A stretch of 26,461 nucleotides of DNA from an uncultured Gemmatimonadota bacterium. Its GTDB lineage: Bacteria; Gemmatimonadota; Gemmatimonadetes; Gemmatimonadales; Gemmatimonadaceae. Shown piece by piece: positions 8,515-16,953 of the stretch (positions are counted from its first letter, which is position 1; every line of letters starts with the position of its first letter). The position numbers were made by a program, and so were the translations under genes. The DNA is taken from NCBI GenBank assembly GCA_946479895.1, contig CAMLHT010000010.1, positions 1-26,461 on the forward strand, given 5' to 3'. Below the pieces are notes generated by a model. The model was not told where the DNA came from and searched no databases. It was given only the letters and a program-made list of their open reading frames with translations.

Positions 8515-9762
8515 GTGAGTGACAAGTATGGCGCGATTCTGATGGACTCGCTGATCACGGCCGCGGCGCGCGCGCTCGCCGCGGGGGATCCCCTCGGCGC
8601 GCTGAACCGCGTCGCCCTGCGCGACGATGCGCCCGCGCTCGCGCTCCGGGGGATCGCGATGGCGCAGCTCGGCGATCTCGCTCGCGCGCGGGCACTCGTG
8701 CGGCGCGCGGCGCGCGCCTTCGGGGCGAGGGAGAGCGTGGCCCGCGCGCGGTGCATCGTCGCCGAGGCGGAGATCGCGTTCGCCTCGCGCGACCTGGGGT
8801 GGCCCGCGAGGGTGCTCGACGCGGCGCGCGCGACGCTCGAGGCGCACGGCGACCGGGTGAACGCCGCGTATGCGCGGCACCTCGAGGGGCGGCGCCTCCT
8901 TCTGATCGGGCGCATCGACGAGGCCGAGCGTGCGCTCGCCGGGTTGGACCCCACGCCCTTCCCCCCCGCATCGAGGGCCGTGCACGAGCTGGTCGTCGCC
9001 GGGATCGCCATGCGACGGATCCGAACGGATGCCGCGCGTGCGGCGCTCGCCCGCGCCGAGCGCGCCGCGCGCGCGGCGGGAATTCCAGCCCTCACGGCGG
9101 AGGTCGAGAGCGCGGCGCTCGTTCTCGACACCCCCGCGGCGCGCCGGATCGCGCGTGGCGAGGAGCGGCCACTCCTGCTCGAGGAGGTCGAAGCGCTGTT
9201 CGCATCGAGCGCGCTCGTCGTCGACGCGTGCCGTCACGCCGTGCGCGGCGCGCGCACGGTGGTGTCGCTCGCGAGGCGTCCGGTGTTGTTCGCGCTCGCG
9301 CGCGCGCTCGGCGAGGCGTGGCCCGGAGACGTGCCCAGGGACACGCTCCTCGCGCGGTGCTTCGGCGCGAAGTTCGTCGACGACTCGCATCGCGCGCGGT
9401 TGCGCGTGGAGGTCGGACGGCTTCGCCGGATGCTCGGGACGCTGGCCGGCGTGAGCGCGACGAAGAGCGGGTTCGCGCTCGTCCCGCGCGGCGCGCGCGA
9501 GGTCGTCGTGCTCGCGCGCCCCGTCGAGGAGGAGCACGGGGAGGTGCTCGCCCTCCTCGCCGACGGCGAGTCGTGGTCCAGCTCCGCCCTGGCGCTCGCG
9601 CTCGGGGCGAGCCAGCGCACCGTGCAGCGCTCGCTCGACGCGCTCGCGGCGGCGGGGAAGGTGCAGTCGTTCGGCCGCGGTCGTGCCCGGCGTTGGGTGA
9701 CGCCCCCCGTGCCGGGATTCACGACGACTTTGTTACTCCCCGCTCCGCTGCCGGATGACTAG
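8515..9762 (+). CDS. Tetratricopeptide-like / double winged-helix transcriptional regulator
   Basis: The protein has 415 residues from GTG 8515, with GGAG four bases upstream. An ATG nine codons later is an alternative. Residues about 15-210 are Ala/Arg-rich amphipathic helices resembling TPR repeats (for example ALRGIAMAQLGDLARARALV). Residues about 245-320 look like an OmpR-type winged helix: RRPVLFALARALGEAW, then RARLRVEVGRLRRML and TKSGFALVP. The last 90 residues hold a second helix-turn-helix (SSSALALALGASQRTVQRSLDALAAAGKVQSFGRG). The architecture suggests a signal-sensing DNA-binding protein. It is divergent from DUF899-DUF2182 and nine bases ahead of the beta-propeller gene, so it may control either. 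Domain calls other than the terminal helix-turn-helix are tentative. Confidence 0.75.
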   Translation: MSDKYGAILMDSLITAAARALAAGDPLGALNRVALRDDAPALALRGIAMAQLGDLARARALVRRAARAFGARESVARARCIVAEAEIAFASRDLGWPARVLDAARATLEAHGDRVNAAYARHLEGRRLLLIGRIDEAERALAGLDPTPFPPASRAVHELVVAGIAMRRIRTDAARAALARAERAARAAGIPALTAEVESAALVLDTPAARRIARGEERPLLLEEVEALFASSALVVDACRHAVRGARTVVSLARRPVLFALARALGEAWPGDVPRDTLLARCFGAKFVDDSHRARLRVEVGRLRRMLGTLAGVSATKSGFALVPRGAREVVVLARPVEEEHGEVLALLADGESWSSSALALALGASQRTVQRSLDALAAAGKVQSFGRGRARRWVTPPVPGFTTTLLLPAPLPDD

Positions 9763-9771
9763 AATGGACGC

Positions 9772-10458
9772 ATGAAACGATCGACTGCCGAGATCATTCG
9801 AGAGTACGGCCCCTTCCCGGATGTCGAGGGCGTCCACGGGGTCACGTACGATGGGGAGCGCGTCTGGTTCGCCTCCGGAGACAAGCTGAACGCCTTCGAT
9901 CCCGTGAGCGGGGAGCCACTGCGCTCGCTCGACGTCGCCGCGCACGCGGGGACGGCGTTCGATGGTGAGCACCTCTTTCAGATCGCCGAGGCGCGCATCC
10001 AGAAGATCGATCCGAAGACCGGGCGCGTGCTCGCCTCCATCCCGGCGCCCAGCGGCGGCGGCGACTCGGGGCTGGCGTGGGCCGAGGGGACGCTCTGGGT
10101 GGGAGAGTACCGCGAGCGGAAGATCCATCAGATCGATCCCGACACGGGGGCGGTGCTGCGCACCATCCAATCCAACCGCTTCGTCACCGGCGTCACCTGG
10201 ATCGATGGAGAGCTCTGGCACGGCACCAGGGAAGGCGATGCGAGCGATCTGCGGCGCGTCGATCCCCGAACGGGGGAGCTCCTGGAAGTGCTCGAGATGC
10301 CGCCGGGCGTGAGCGTGTCGGGGGTCGAGGCCGGTGGCGATCGGTTCTTCTGCGGAGGAGGGGGCAGGAGCAAGGTGGTGCGGGCCGTCCGCCGGCCGAA
10401 GCGAGGCTCGGCGAAGGGCGGCGAATTGAAGGCCGCCACCGAGTCCACGAGCAAGTAG
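9772..10458 (+). CDS. Small beta-propeller-like protein (glutamine-cyclotransferase/PQQ-like repeats)
   Basis: The protein has 228 residues, without signal peptide or membrane segment. It is built of repeats of about 40 residues with the pattern hydrophobic strand, (V/L)W, then FDP or IDP-x-TG: VWFASGDKLNAFDPVSGEPL, IQKIDPKTGRVLASI, KIHQIDPDTGAVLRTI, LRRVDPRTGELLEVL. This is typical of beta-propellers of the glutamine cyclotransferase or PQQ-repeat kind. Only about four or five blades fit, fewer than usual for a closed propeller. The tail is Lys/Arg-rich. It starts nine bases after the regulator's stop, so the two are co-transcribed. The function is unknown. Confidence 0.72.
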   Translation: MKRSTAEIIREYGPFPDVEGVHGVTYDGERVWFASGDKLNAFDPVSGEPLRSLDVAAHAGTAFDGEHLFQIAEARIQKIDPKTGRVLASIPAPSGGGDSGLAWAEGTLWVGEYRERKIHQIDPDTGAVLRTIQSNRFVTGVTWIDGELWHGTREGDASDLRRVDPRTGELLEVLEMPPGVSVSGVEAGGDRFFCGGGGRSKVVRAVRRPKRGSAKGGELKAATESTSK

Positions 10459-10465
10459 ATGCGGC

Positions 10466-10495
10466 AGCGCTCCCGGTCATCTGGCCGGGAGCGCT
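10466..10495 (+). terminator. Hairpin terminator after the beta-propeller gene
   Basis: A perfect 11-bp stem (AGCGCTCCCGG at 10466-10476 with CCGGGAGCGCT at 10485-10495) and an 8-base loop begin eight bases after the stop codon. The bases that follow are not T-rich, so termination may need another factor. Confidence 0.65.
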
Positions 10496-10655
10496 CTGCC
10501 TCGCGCGGGCTCGCGAGCGCGTGCACGTAGAAGGTGATGCGCCATGTACCGACGAAGGAAGCCCGGCGCGCGGTCGCTCCAAAAGCCTTCCGACGTGCCC
10601 AACGGCACGCAGGGCATGCTCGGCGGTCGGAAGCGCCTCGGGGTCACGGCGGCCG

Positions 10656-11243
10656 TCAGGCGGCGCCCAGCGCCGTTTGCGGGGCGTGCGTCCTCCCCCA
10701 CGAGCGCAGTCGGATTGCCAGCGCGACGAGGAGCGCGCCGAATACGAGGGCGTAGGCGCCGATCCAGAGAACGACCGCGAGCGCGCCCGCGGCCGGAAAG
10801 AGTACGAGCAGCACGCCGAAAATGAGCGAGGCCACCCCACTCAGCACCAGCAGCCATTCGCCCGTGATTGCCTTCCGCAGTCGGATGGCCGCGACGATCT
10901 CGAACGCGCCGGTCACCAGCGCCCAGGCGGCGATCAGGTACAGCAGTGTGATCGCGGTAATCCCGGGCCAGAAGAGCGTCGCCAGCCCCACGGCCACACC
11001 CATCAGTCCCTCGATGAGGAGCATCCACCAGCGGTCGCCCGCGCCGTGCCGCCGAATGGCGGTCACGATGGCGAGGAGGCCATCGGCGAAGGCGTACGCG
11101 CCGAAGACGAGCACGAGCACGGCGAGCGAGATGCCCGGCGCGAAGAAGGTGACGAGGCCGAAGAAGATGCCCGCCAGTCCGCGGAGCAAGAAGACCCACC
11201 AGTTCCGGACCAAGCTGTCCACGTCTATGATTGTGACTCGCAT
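10656..11243 (-). CDS. HdeD-family (DUF308) membrane protein
   Basis: The protein has 195 residues from ATG 11243, with GGGAGGAG just upstream. It has six hydrophobic membrane segments arranged as three hairpins, each starting with a similar signature: NWWVFLLRGLAGIFFGLVTFF, DRWWMLLIEGLMGVAVGLAT, GEWLLVLSGVASLIFGVLLV. The threefold W-x-x-L-x-x-G-x-x-x-x-x-G pattern and interspersed P-G (FAPGISL, FWPGITA) are diagnostic of the HdeD/DUF308 family. E. coli HdeD is linked to acid resistance at high cell density. In GC-rich environmental bacteria HdeD-like genes often lie among stress genes, as here. It is monocistronic and is followed by no obvious partner. Confidence 0.93.
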   Translation of the reverse strand: MRVTIIDVDSLVRNWWVFLLRGLAGIFFGLVTFFAPGISLAVLVLVFGAYAFADGLLAIVTAIRRHGAGDRWWMLLIEGLMGVAVGLATLFWPGITAITLLYLIAAWALVTGAFEIVAAIRLRKAITGEWLLVLSGVASLIFGVLLVLFPAAGALAVVLWIGAYALVFGALLVALAIRLRSWGRTHAPQTALGAA

Positions 11244-11351
11244 CGATCTCCTCCCTCTCGCATTGAACGGCACCGACTGCACGGCGTAGAGTCTCCGGTT
11301 GACGTTACGAGCGGCCGTTGCGCCGCATCCGCCGGACAATCGCGAAGTCGG

Positions 11352-11364
11352 TGTCAGACAAATG
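11352..11364. repeat. TGTCAGACAAATG repeat, copy 1
   Basis: The 13-mer is identical to 18412-18424 and, after five bases, is followed by GAAGCGC (also shared). It adjoins the end of the recognisable FMN reductase remnant. Confidence 0.6.
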
Positions 11365-11710
11365 GGGCCGAAGCGCTCGAGCAGCGCACTCAGTAGGCGG
11401 CTCGTGTTCTCGTCCGTGAGCCGGATGTCCACGTCGAACTTCAAGTGAGCCCACGCCCCAGGAACTCGGGGGGCGCGAGACCGGGCAGCCGTGAGCCCCA
11501 GTCGATCGCGTTCGTGAGCACTCCCGGTATCCCGTCGTTGTACTCGGGCGTCGCGATGAGGACGCCGTCGGCCTCGCCGAGGCATACCTTGAACGCCGCC
11601 AACGACGAACGTTCCGCCACGACCCGTGCCGTCCCCTCGGCTGCGCCGCCGGCGTTCGAGTAACGGGTTTCTTCGCGGGCTCCTCGGGCGAGACAGGGAA
11701 TTCTCCCCAT
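11365..11710 (-). pseudogene. Remnant of an NAD(P)H-dependent FMN reductase
   Basis: A start with good ribosome site survives (ATG 11710, AGGAG seven bases before). The N-terminal flavodoxin-like part is scrambled. The core is clear: GEADGVLIATPEYNDGIPGV followed by LTNAIDWGSRLPG, the FMN/phosphate-binding loop of the FMN reductase family. That frame ends soon after PPEFLG (stop at 11441). Immediately beyond, in another frame, comes KFDVDIRLTDENTSRLLSAL plus LERF, which matches the usual C-terminus of the same family (FDADGRLTDE...). So perhaps 60-80 residues in the middle are missing and the frame is broken. The intact enzyme would reduce FMN, quinones or azo compounds. The homology stops next to a TGTCAGACAAATG motif at 11352. 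Boundaries are approximate. Confidence 0.72.
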
Positions 11711-11894
11711 GTCGCTCTCCTTGGCGGACGCCACGGTACTCGCCCGACGTCGGGAACAGTAGCGCGTCCACCGTCAGCGCCATCATTAGAGTTCGCAAAC
11801 CTGGCGCGCGCCATGCGGGCCCGTCGTCTTGATGCGTGTGGCGCCGCGGCATGTCCGAACCGTAAGGCAGTGCAAGGAGTCGGTGCCCAACGCG

Positions 11895-13601
11895 ATGCAG
11901 GGAGTGGTTCAGTTGCTCGATCCTCGTGTCGATCCACTCGTCGCACTTCTCGTAGAGGACAGTCCGAGTGACGCCGAAGTGATCATCGAGCGCCTCGCCT
12001 CTGCGTCGCGTGCGACGCCTACGGCGCCGGTGCGTCTTGTACACGCCAGCAGCGTGGCCGCCGCGCTCGTGGTACTCCGAGAAGCGACACCGGACGTGGT
12101 CATTCTCGACCTCTCGCTTCCGGATGCGCACGGGCTCGAAGCACTCCGCCGAGTGCGTGCCGCCGCGCCCGGCGTGCCGGTGATCGTGCTTTCGGGCACG
12201 GCGGACCAGGTGATGGCGTTGGAGGCGTTGCGTGCCGGCGCACAGGACTACGTGCTCAAGCCGCCGCCGGATGGCCGCTCACTGGTCCGAACACTTCGTT
12301 ACGCGCGTGAGCGCCAGCACCTCGTGTGCGAGCGCGATGCGGCCCTGCGCGAGTCGGCGACGGCCGCGCAGCGATGGCGCCTCCTCGCTGAGGTTGGTAG
12401 GGTGCTCGCCGAGTCCAACGAGCCCGAGAGGGTGATTCCTGGACTCGCTTCCATCCTCGTCCCCGACGCGGCCGACTGCTTCGTAGTCTATCTGGTCGGC
12501 GATGGTGATGTGCCGACGATTATCGGGGTCGCTCACGTCAACCGTAGTCGCGAATTCGAGCTGAGAGTACAGGTGCGCGAGCTGCTTGGCGCGCAAGCGG
12601 TGGGCGTCGATCGACTCTCCGACGAGTTGCAGACCGCCCGCGCCACGAATGCGGGCGACTTGGAAGGCGTCACGCCGCTTCTCTTCGACGTGGTGGGAGT
12701 GGAATCAGGCGCTGTCGTCCCGCTCCGCCTCGGCGGTCGGATGCGCGGGCTCGTCGCGCTGGCCATCACGGCCGGACGGCGCGACACCGCGGCCGACGAC
12801 GAGTTCGCGTCGTTGCTCGCTGACCGCATCACGCTCGCGCTGGAGCGGGCTCGTCTCCATCGGCAGGCACAGCGCGCCGCCGCGGCACGCGACCGCGCGG
12901 TGAGCATCGTGTCGCACGACCTGGGTAATTCGCTGAGCACGATCGAGATATGTGCCGCGGCGCTCCTCGACCCGGAGCCGCAACCCCTGAGCGGGGTCCG
13001 CAGCATGGCGCAGATCGTCCAGCGCTCGGCCGCGTGGATGCGGCACATCGTCCAGGACCTGCTCGACCGGGCGAGCCTCGACGCCGGTCGTCTCATGCTC
13101 GATCGACGGCCGACCACGGTTTCCGATGTGGTCGGCGCGGCGCAGGTGTTGTTCGCGCCGGCTGCCGAGGAACGGGCGCTGGAGTTCGTCGTGGAGAGTG
13201 GCATCGGTCTTCCTCGCGTTGACGCTGACGCGAGTCGCCTGGTGCAGGTGCTGTCGAACCTGCTCAGTAACGCGATGAAGTTCACGCCTATGGGCGGGCG
13301 CGTGGTGCTGTCGGCGCGTGTGGTTCCCGAAGAAGCGCCCGACGCGAGTTCTCTCGGCGGCCGAGTCGACGTCCGCTTCACGGTGACCGATACCGGCCCG
13401 GGGATCCCGAAGGACGACCAGCCCCACATCTTCGATTGGTTCTGGCACGCACCGAGCGGAGGGCGGGGCGGAACGGGGCTCGGGCTCGCGATCGCAAAAG
13501 GCCTGGTGGAGGCACATCGAGGTCGATTGAATGTGGAAAGCGTGCCCGGGCACGGCAGCACGTTCTGGTTCACCCTACCATCCGCCCGGGGGGAGGCATG
13601 A
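11895..13601 (+). CDS. Hybrid sensor: REC-GAF-histidine kinase
   Basis: From ATG 11895 the protein has 568 residues. Earlier in-frame starts at 11829/11832 (TTG/ATG) or GTG 11883 would add up to 22 Arg-rich residues, and none has a well-spaced ribosome site. Domain order: receiver (about 13-140; acidic pair E21/D22, phospho-acceptor D72 in VVILDLSLPD, K122); GAF-like sensor (about 160-320); HisKA with H341 in SIVSHDLGNSL; HATPase with N459 (NLLSNAMKFTP), DTGPGIP and GTGLGLAIAKGLVEAH. There is no membrane segment, so it is cytoplasmic and takes input from an upstream kinase through its receiver domain. The LuxR-type regulator 190 bases downstream is the obvious candidate partner. Confidence 0.93.
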   Translation: MQGVVQLLDPRVDPLVALLVEDSPSDAEVIIERLASASRATPTAPVRLVHASSVAAALVVLREATPDVVILDLSLPDAHGLEALRRVRAAAPGVPVIVLSGTADQVMALEALRAGAQDYVLKPPPDGRSLVRTLRYARERQHLVCERDAALRESATAAQRWRLLAEVGRVLAESNEPERVIPGLASILVPDAADCFVVYLVGDGDVPTIIGVAHVNRSREFELRVQVRELLGAQAVGVDRLSDELQTARATNAGDLEGVTPLLFDVVGVESGAVVPLRLGGRMRGLVALAITAGRRDTAADDEFASLLADRITLALERARLHRQAQRAAAARDRAVSIVSHDLGNSLSTIEICAAALLDPEPQPLSGVRSMAQIVQRSAAWMRHIVQDLLDRASLDAGRLMLDRRPTTVSDVVGAAQVLFAPAAEERALEFVVESGIGLPRVDADASRLVQVLSNLLSNAMKFTPMGGRVVLSARVVPEEAPDASSLGGRVDVRFTVTDTGPGIPKDDQPHIFDWFWHAPSGGRGGTGLGLAIAKGLVEAHRGRLNVESVPGHGSTFWFTLPSARGEA

Positions 13602-13794
13602 GAAGGCAGAGGCCCCGGCATGCATGCACATCGCGGCGATGCGGACGCGTCGCATGAGCGCCCGGTCATGCCAGGCGCCCGATGGACCGATCGTGAGCAC
13701 GTCGGGGTCCAGGACGCGTGAGAGCCCACTTGATCGCCTGGCGCAGCTCGGCGCCAGACTCGCCGAGCGACCCTACGCGCGGCGCGGCGTGGCG

Positions 13795-14484
13795 ATGAGC
13801 AACGACTCGATCCGGGTCATTCTCGCCGATGATCATACCATGGTTCGCGAAGGCCTGCGCCTCCTGCTTCGCGCGGCCACCGACATCGTCGTCGTCGGCG
13901 AGGCCGAGAGCGGCGCTGGGGCCCTCGCGCTCGCGCAGCGCGTCGTTCCGGACGTCGTCGTACTCGATCTCGACATGCCGGGAGGCGATGGGATCGCAGC
14001 ACTGCGCGAGCTTCTGGCCTCTCTTCCCAACGTGCGAGTGCTCATCCTGACCGTGCACGCGGAGCAGGAGCATCTCTTGCGGCTGCTCGAGGCGGGGGCG
14101 CGCGGCTATCTCACCAAGGAGGCGGCCTCGCGCGACCTCGTCGAGGCGATCCGCGTCGTGGCCGCCGGGGAGATCTACGTGCGGCCGGCGGCCGCGCGGC
14201 TGCTGGCCGGTGCCGTGGTCCCGCCACACGCAGCCGATACGGCGCGCAGCCGGTTCCAAACACTCAGCGAGCGCGAGCAGACCATCCTTCGGATGGTGGC
14301 TCAGGGGTACAGCGGGGCCGAGATCGCGCGGCAGCTCCGGATCAGCACCAAGACCGTCGACGCGTACAAGCGTCGCGTCCAGGGGAAGCTCGGGCTCGAG
14401 CATCGCACGGACTACGTGCGGTTTGCGCTCGAGGCGGGGATTCTAGCTCGGGAGCGGTCCGCCGTGACCGATCACGGGTCGTAG
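13795..14484 (+). CDS. NarL/LuxR-family response regulator
   Basis: The protein has 229 residues from ATG 13795, which immediately precedes the receiver domain (MSNDSIRVILADDHTMVREG). A longer frame reaching back into the kinase gene has no domain content. Receiver residues are all present: D12/D13, phospho-acceptor D58 (VVLDLDMPGGDG), T86 and K108 (YLTKEAA). A LuxR-type helix-turn-helix fills the C-terminus (about 155-215: TLSEREQTILRMVAQGYSGAEIARQL, TKTVDAYKRRVQGKLGL). Phosphorylation would promote DNA binding. It follows the hybrid kinase in the same direction and probably forms its output. It may regulate the neighbouring stress genes, though no target site was identified. Confidence 0.94.
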   Translation: MSNDSIRVILADDHTMVREGLRLLLRAATDIVVVGEAESGAGALALAQRVVPDVVVLDLDMPGGDGIAALRELLASLPNVRVLILTVHAEQEHLLRLLEAGARGYLTKEAASRDLVEAIRVVAAGEIYVRPAAARLLAGAVVPPHAADTARSRFQTLSEREQTILRMVAQGYSGAEIARQLRISTKTVDAYKRRVQGKLGLEHRTDYVRFALEAGILARERSAVTDHGS

Positions 14485-14600
14485 TCCGACCGCACCGCGG
14501 CACTCATCGCGAACTCGTCCGCAACCACCTGGTCGATCATGTCGAGCATCGCGCCTTCACCGTCGCACTTGGCCACGTAGCCCCAGTTGAAGGCCGAGGG
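14472..14600 (-). other. Possible C-terminal fragment of an unrecognised protein
   Basis: On the - strand one frame reads SAFNWGYVAKCDGEGAML, then DMIDQVVADEFAMSAAVRSD and YDP before a stop at 14472, overlapping the end of the LuxR-type gene tail-to-tail. The composition looks protein-like, but no start or upstream homologous part is visible and I recognise no family. It could be another decayed gene of this island or chance. Confidence 0.25.
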
Positions 14601-14649
14601 AGCGCAATCTGCCTCTGATGAACGAACGCATCTGCACGAGGTTGAACAC

Positions 14650-14800
14650 GGCCTGCGTCAGCGCGGCGCGGCTCAATCGGAGCGAGCGGATCCCGAGATC
14701 GCCGGCGCCGCAGTGGACGCTTTCAAGAGGAGGCGGAGCGCGCAGCCTGCAACGCCCCTGGCGTCACCAACGTCAAGAACGAGCTCACCGTCGATCGAGG
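14650..14800 (+). pseudogene. BON-domain protein remnant
   Basis: Two adjacent frames together read like the ends of a BON (OsmY-type) domain. The first frame gives ERADPEIAGAAVDAFK, resembling the domain start where short helices precede the beta strands. After a frame change at about 14728 the second gives EAERAACNAPGVTNVKNELT, then VD, which resembles the domain end. The central strands are missing, and no start, ribosome site or stop in register is visible. BON proteins are periplasmic, membrane- or phospholipid-associated stress proteins. The rest of the gap 14485-15030 shows only this and the - strand fragment at 14472-14600; from 14830 to 15030 I see nothing recognisable. Confidence 0.6.
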
Positions 14801-15030
14801 GCAACTGCGTGCGCCTCCTCCGAGATGTGGACGGTCGAGTAGCCTTCGTCTCGGGGCTCTGCGTAGGACGGCCATGGATGGGCGATCCGAAGCTCGGCAG
14901 CGCCGCGCGAGCGGCGCCGGCGCGACGCGAGTCGTCACCGCCCCCGCGACAACGGCCACGCGCGCGGAATCGCCCACCGGCTGAGCGCTTCAGGCGACCG
15001 CGCGGCGGTCCTCCCTCGTGCGGCCGTGCA

Positions 15031-16407
15031 TCAACGCAGATACGGCAGCGCAACCGTGGCCAGCGTGAGCGTCACGAAGAAGCCGATCGTGTCAGTGGCG
15101 GTGGTCAGGATCGGCCCGGAAGCGACCGCCGGATCCAACCGCAGACGTCGCAGCAGTAGCGGCATGATGCCTCCGAGACACGCGGCGACTAGCAGATTCA
15201 CCGCCAGCCCGACGCCGACCACCGCACCGAGCATCACGCTGCCACGCCAGAAGTACGCGGCGGCGGCCGTGAGCGCCCCGACGACGACGCCGGCGACGAG
15301 GCCCAGAACCACCTCCGCGCGGATCACTCGGAAGACGTCGCTCGGCCGCAGCAGCCCCATGGTCAATTCCCGAATGCTGACCGCGGTGGACTGACCGCCG
15401 GCGTTGCCTCCCATGTCGGAGATGATCGGGAGAAACACGGCGAGCGCGACGACAGAGGCTATGGTGTTCTGGTACACCGCGATCACACTCACGGCGACGA
15501 GATCCAGAAGCAGGTTGATGGTCAGCCAGACGACGCGCCGAGTGAGACGTCCCGTGAGCGGCAGCGTCCGGAGCTCCTCACCACCCAGGATCCCCGCGAT
15601 CTTGAGCAGGTCGCGCGACGCACTCTCCTTGGCCGCCTGCTCGACGTCCTGCCGCCGGACGATCCCGACCAGCGTCCCCGCTGCATCGACGACCGGCGCA
15701 CTGTCCAGCTGGTGCCGCTCGAACATGCGCTCGAGCTCATCGAGCGGCGTCTCCACCCGGAGCCGCAGCGGCTCGGGGCTGGCCAATTCCCCAATGCGCT
15801 GGCCAGGCTCGGCGAAGAGGAGGTCGCGTGTCTGCACGGCTCCCCGCAGCCGGTCATCGCGCGAGACCACGTACAGGTCCTGCACGTCGTAGCGACGATA
15901 CACTGTGGCGTGCTGCCGGATGTCGCGAAGCACCTCGTCCGGCGCGGCCGATTCTGGATAGGCGAGGTATTCCGTCACCATCAGCCCGCCGGCCGTATCT
16001 CGCCCGTACTCCAGCAGCTGGCGCGCCCCGGCTGCTCGGTCGGGGCGCATGGCCTGGAGGACTCCGTTGGCACGGTCCGGCCCGAGCCGGCCAAGCAAGT
16101 CGGCCTGCTCATCGCTTGGCAACGCGTCCACGATCGCCGCGGCGCTGGAAGCCGGGAGGCGACTCAGGATGTCGCCCGACTGGGCCTCGGGTAGCTCCTC
16201 GATCAGATCCGCTCCGTACCTGGGCTCGAGCAGAGTGAAGAGCTTCGTCCGCTCTCCACCCGTCAAGCGCGAGATCGCGCGAGCCGCCCTCCCGTCCTCC
16301 AGCGCCTGCGCCGCATCGGCAACGGTCGCCGCGCTCCCGGATGCGAGAGCGACTCCGAGCCCACGTTCCGGATGGCGTTCGACCTCAGAACTCCGCTCGT
16401 CGTGCAT
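15031..16407 (-). CDS. mgtE: MgtE-family magnesium transporter
   Basis: The protein has 458 residues from ATG 16407, the usual MgtE length. A longer upstream frame is Arg-rich non-domain sequence. Domain order: MgtE N-terminal superhelical repeats (GADLIEELPEAQSGDILSRL, LPSDEQADLLGRLGPDRA); a CBS pair (about 140-260, with YDVQDLYVVSRDDRLRGAV and LDSAPVVDAAGTLVGIVRRQ); then five membrane helices containing the family signature LPIISDMGGNAGGQSTAV. The N and CBS domains close the channel when cytosolic Mg2+ is high. It is the last gene of a four-gene - strand operon. No M-box riboswitch was recognised upstream, so regulation is probably by the operon promoter near 18.3 kb. Confidence 0.95.
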   Translation of the reverse strand: MHDERSSEVERHPERGLGVALASGSAATVADAAQALEDGRAARAISRLTGGERTKLFTLLEPRYGADLIEELPEAQSGDILSRLPASSAAAIVDALPSDEQADLLGRLGPDRANGVLQAMRPDRAAGARQLLEYGRDTAGGLMVTEYLAYPESAAPDEVLRDIRQHATVYRRYDVQDLYVVSRDDRLRGAVQTRDLLFAEPGQRIGELASPEPLRLRVETPLDELERMFERHQLDSAPVVDAAGTLVGIVRRQDVEQAAKESASRDLLKIAGILGGEELRTLPLTGRLTRRVVWLTINLLLDLVAVSVIAVYQNTIASVVALAVFLPIISDMGGNAGGQSTAVSIRELTMGLLRPSDVFRVIRAEVVLGLVAGVVVGALTAAAAYFWRGSVMLGAVVGVGLAVNLLVAACLGGIMPLLLRRLRLDPAVASGPILTTATDTIGFFVTLTLATVALPYLR

Positions 16408-16468
16408 GTGTCCGCCCGCGCTGACGATCACCGCCGCGCGACGGCGTAGACGGCGCCCATCAACGCCA

Positions 16469-16882
16469 TTAGCAGCGAGCGCTCGTCCCACGCGCCGTCG
16501 TGGCGGATGCCGTTGATATGGACATTGACTGCTCGGCTCGATGACGCGCGAGCTCTTCGTTGTCGCTCGGTCCCGCGTCACGACCGGGCTTGTGCTCGAC
16601 GAAGAGCCGTGTCCGCTCGCTGTTCTTCTCCCCCTCGTCGTGCTGCTGGCGGTCTTCCACGAGCCGGCGCTTCCCAATGTACGCTGCCTGCTCGCGTTTG
16701 CGCTCCTCGTGCTCCCCCTGCTGGAGCTGCTCGATGGATCGAGCGTGCGTCCGCGAGCCGTGCTGTCCCTCCGCGTGCGTCTGTGCGCCCTTCTGGCGCT
16801 TGCCCCGGCTGCGCCGAGCGCTCGCGTCTTCCCGGCCCGCATCTCGCTGGTCGTGCTCTGGGGAGCTCGAGTGGCTGCCCAT
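16469..16882 (-). CDS. Very hydrophilic hypothetical protein in the mgtE operon
   Basis: The protein has 137 residues from ATG 16882, which has GGAG six bases upstream. An in-frame GTG at 16957 overlaps the PRC gene stop as GTGA and is an alternative start. The protein is extremely rich in Glu, Arg, Gln, His and Lys (RSIEQLQQGEHEERKREQAA, YIGKRRLVEDRQQHDEGEKN) and is probably a charged helix or disordered. No family was recognised. The opposite strand gives a Leu-rich long frame that I regard as its shadow: the ribosome site and operon position favour this strand. It lies between PRC and mgtE on the same strand. Desiccation- or stress-type hydrophilic proteins look like this, but that is a guess. 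Confidence 0.5.
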   Translation of the reverse strand: MGSHSSSPEHDQRDAGREDASARRSRGKRQKGAQTHAEGQHGSRTHARSIEQLQQGEHEERKREQAAYIGKRRLVEDRQQHDEGEKNSERTRLFVEHKPGRDAGPSDNEELARHRAEQSMSISTASATTARGTSARC

Positions 16883-16953
16883 TGTCTGCTCCGTCTCTGG
16901 AATGAGCGACGAAGAACCTCTCTCCCGTGGGGAGTTCCCGCCGTGCTTGGGTG

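Noticed and set aside
13531..13794. N-terminal extension of the LuxR-type regulator reaching into the kinase gene
   Set aside because: It adds 88 residues without domain character before a receiver domain that starts normally at 13795.
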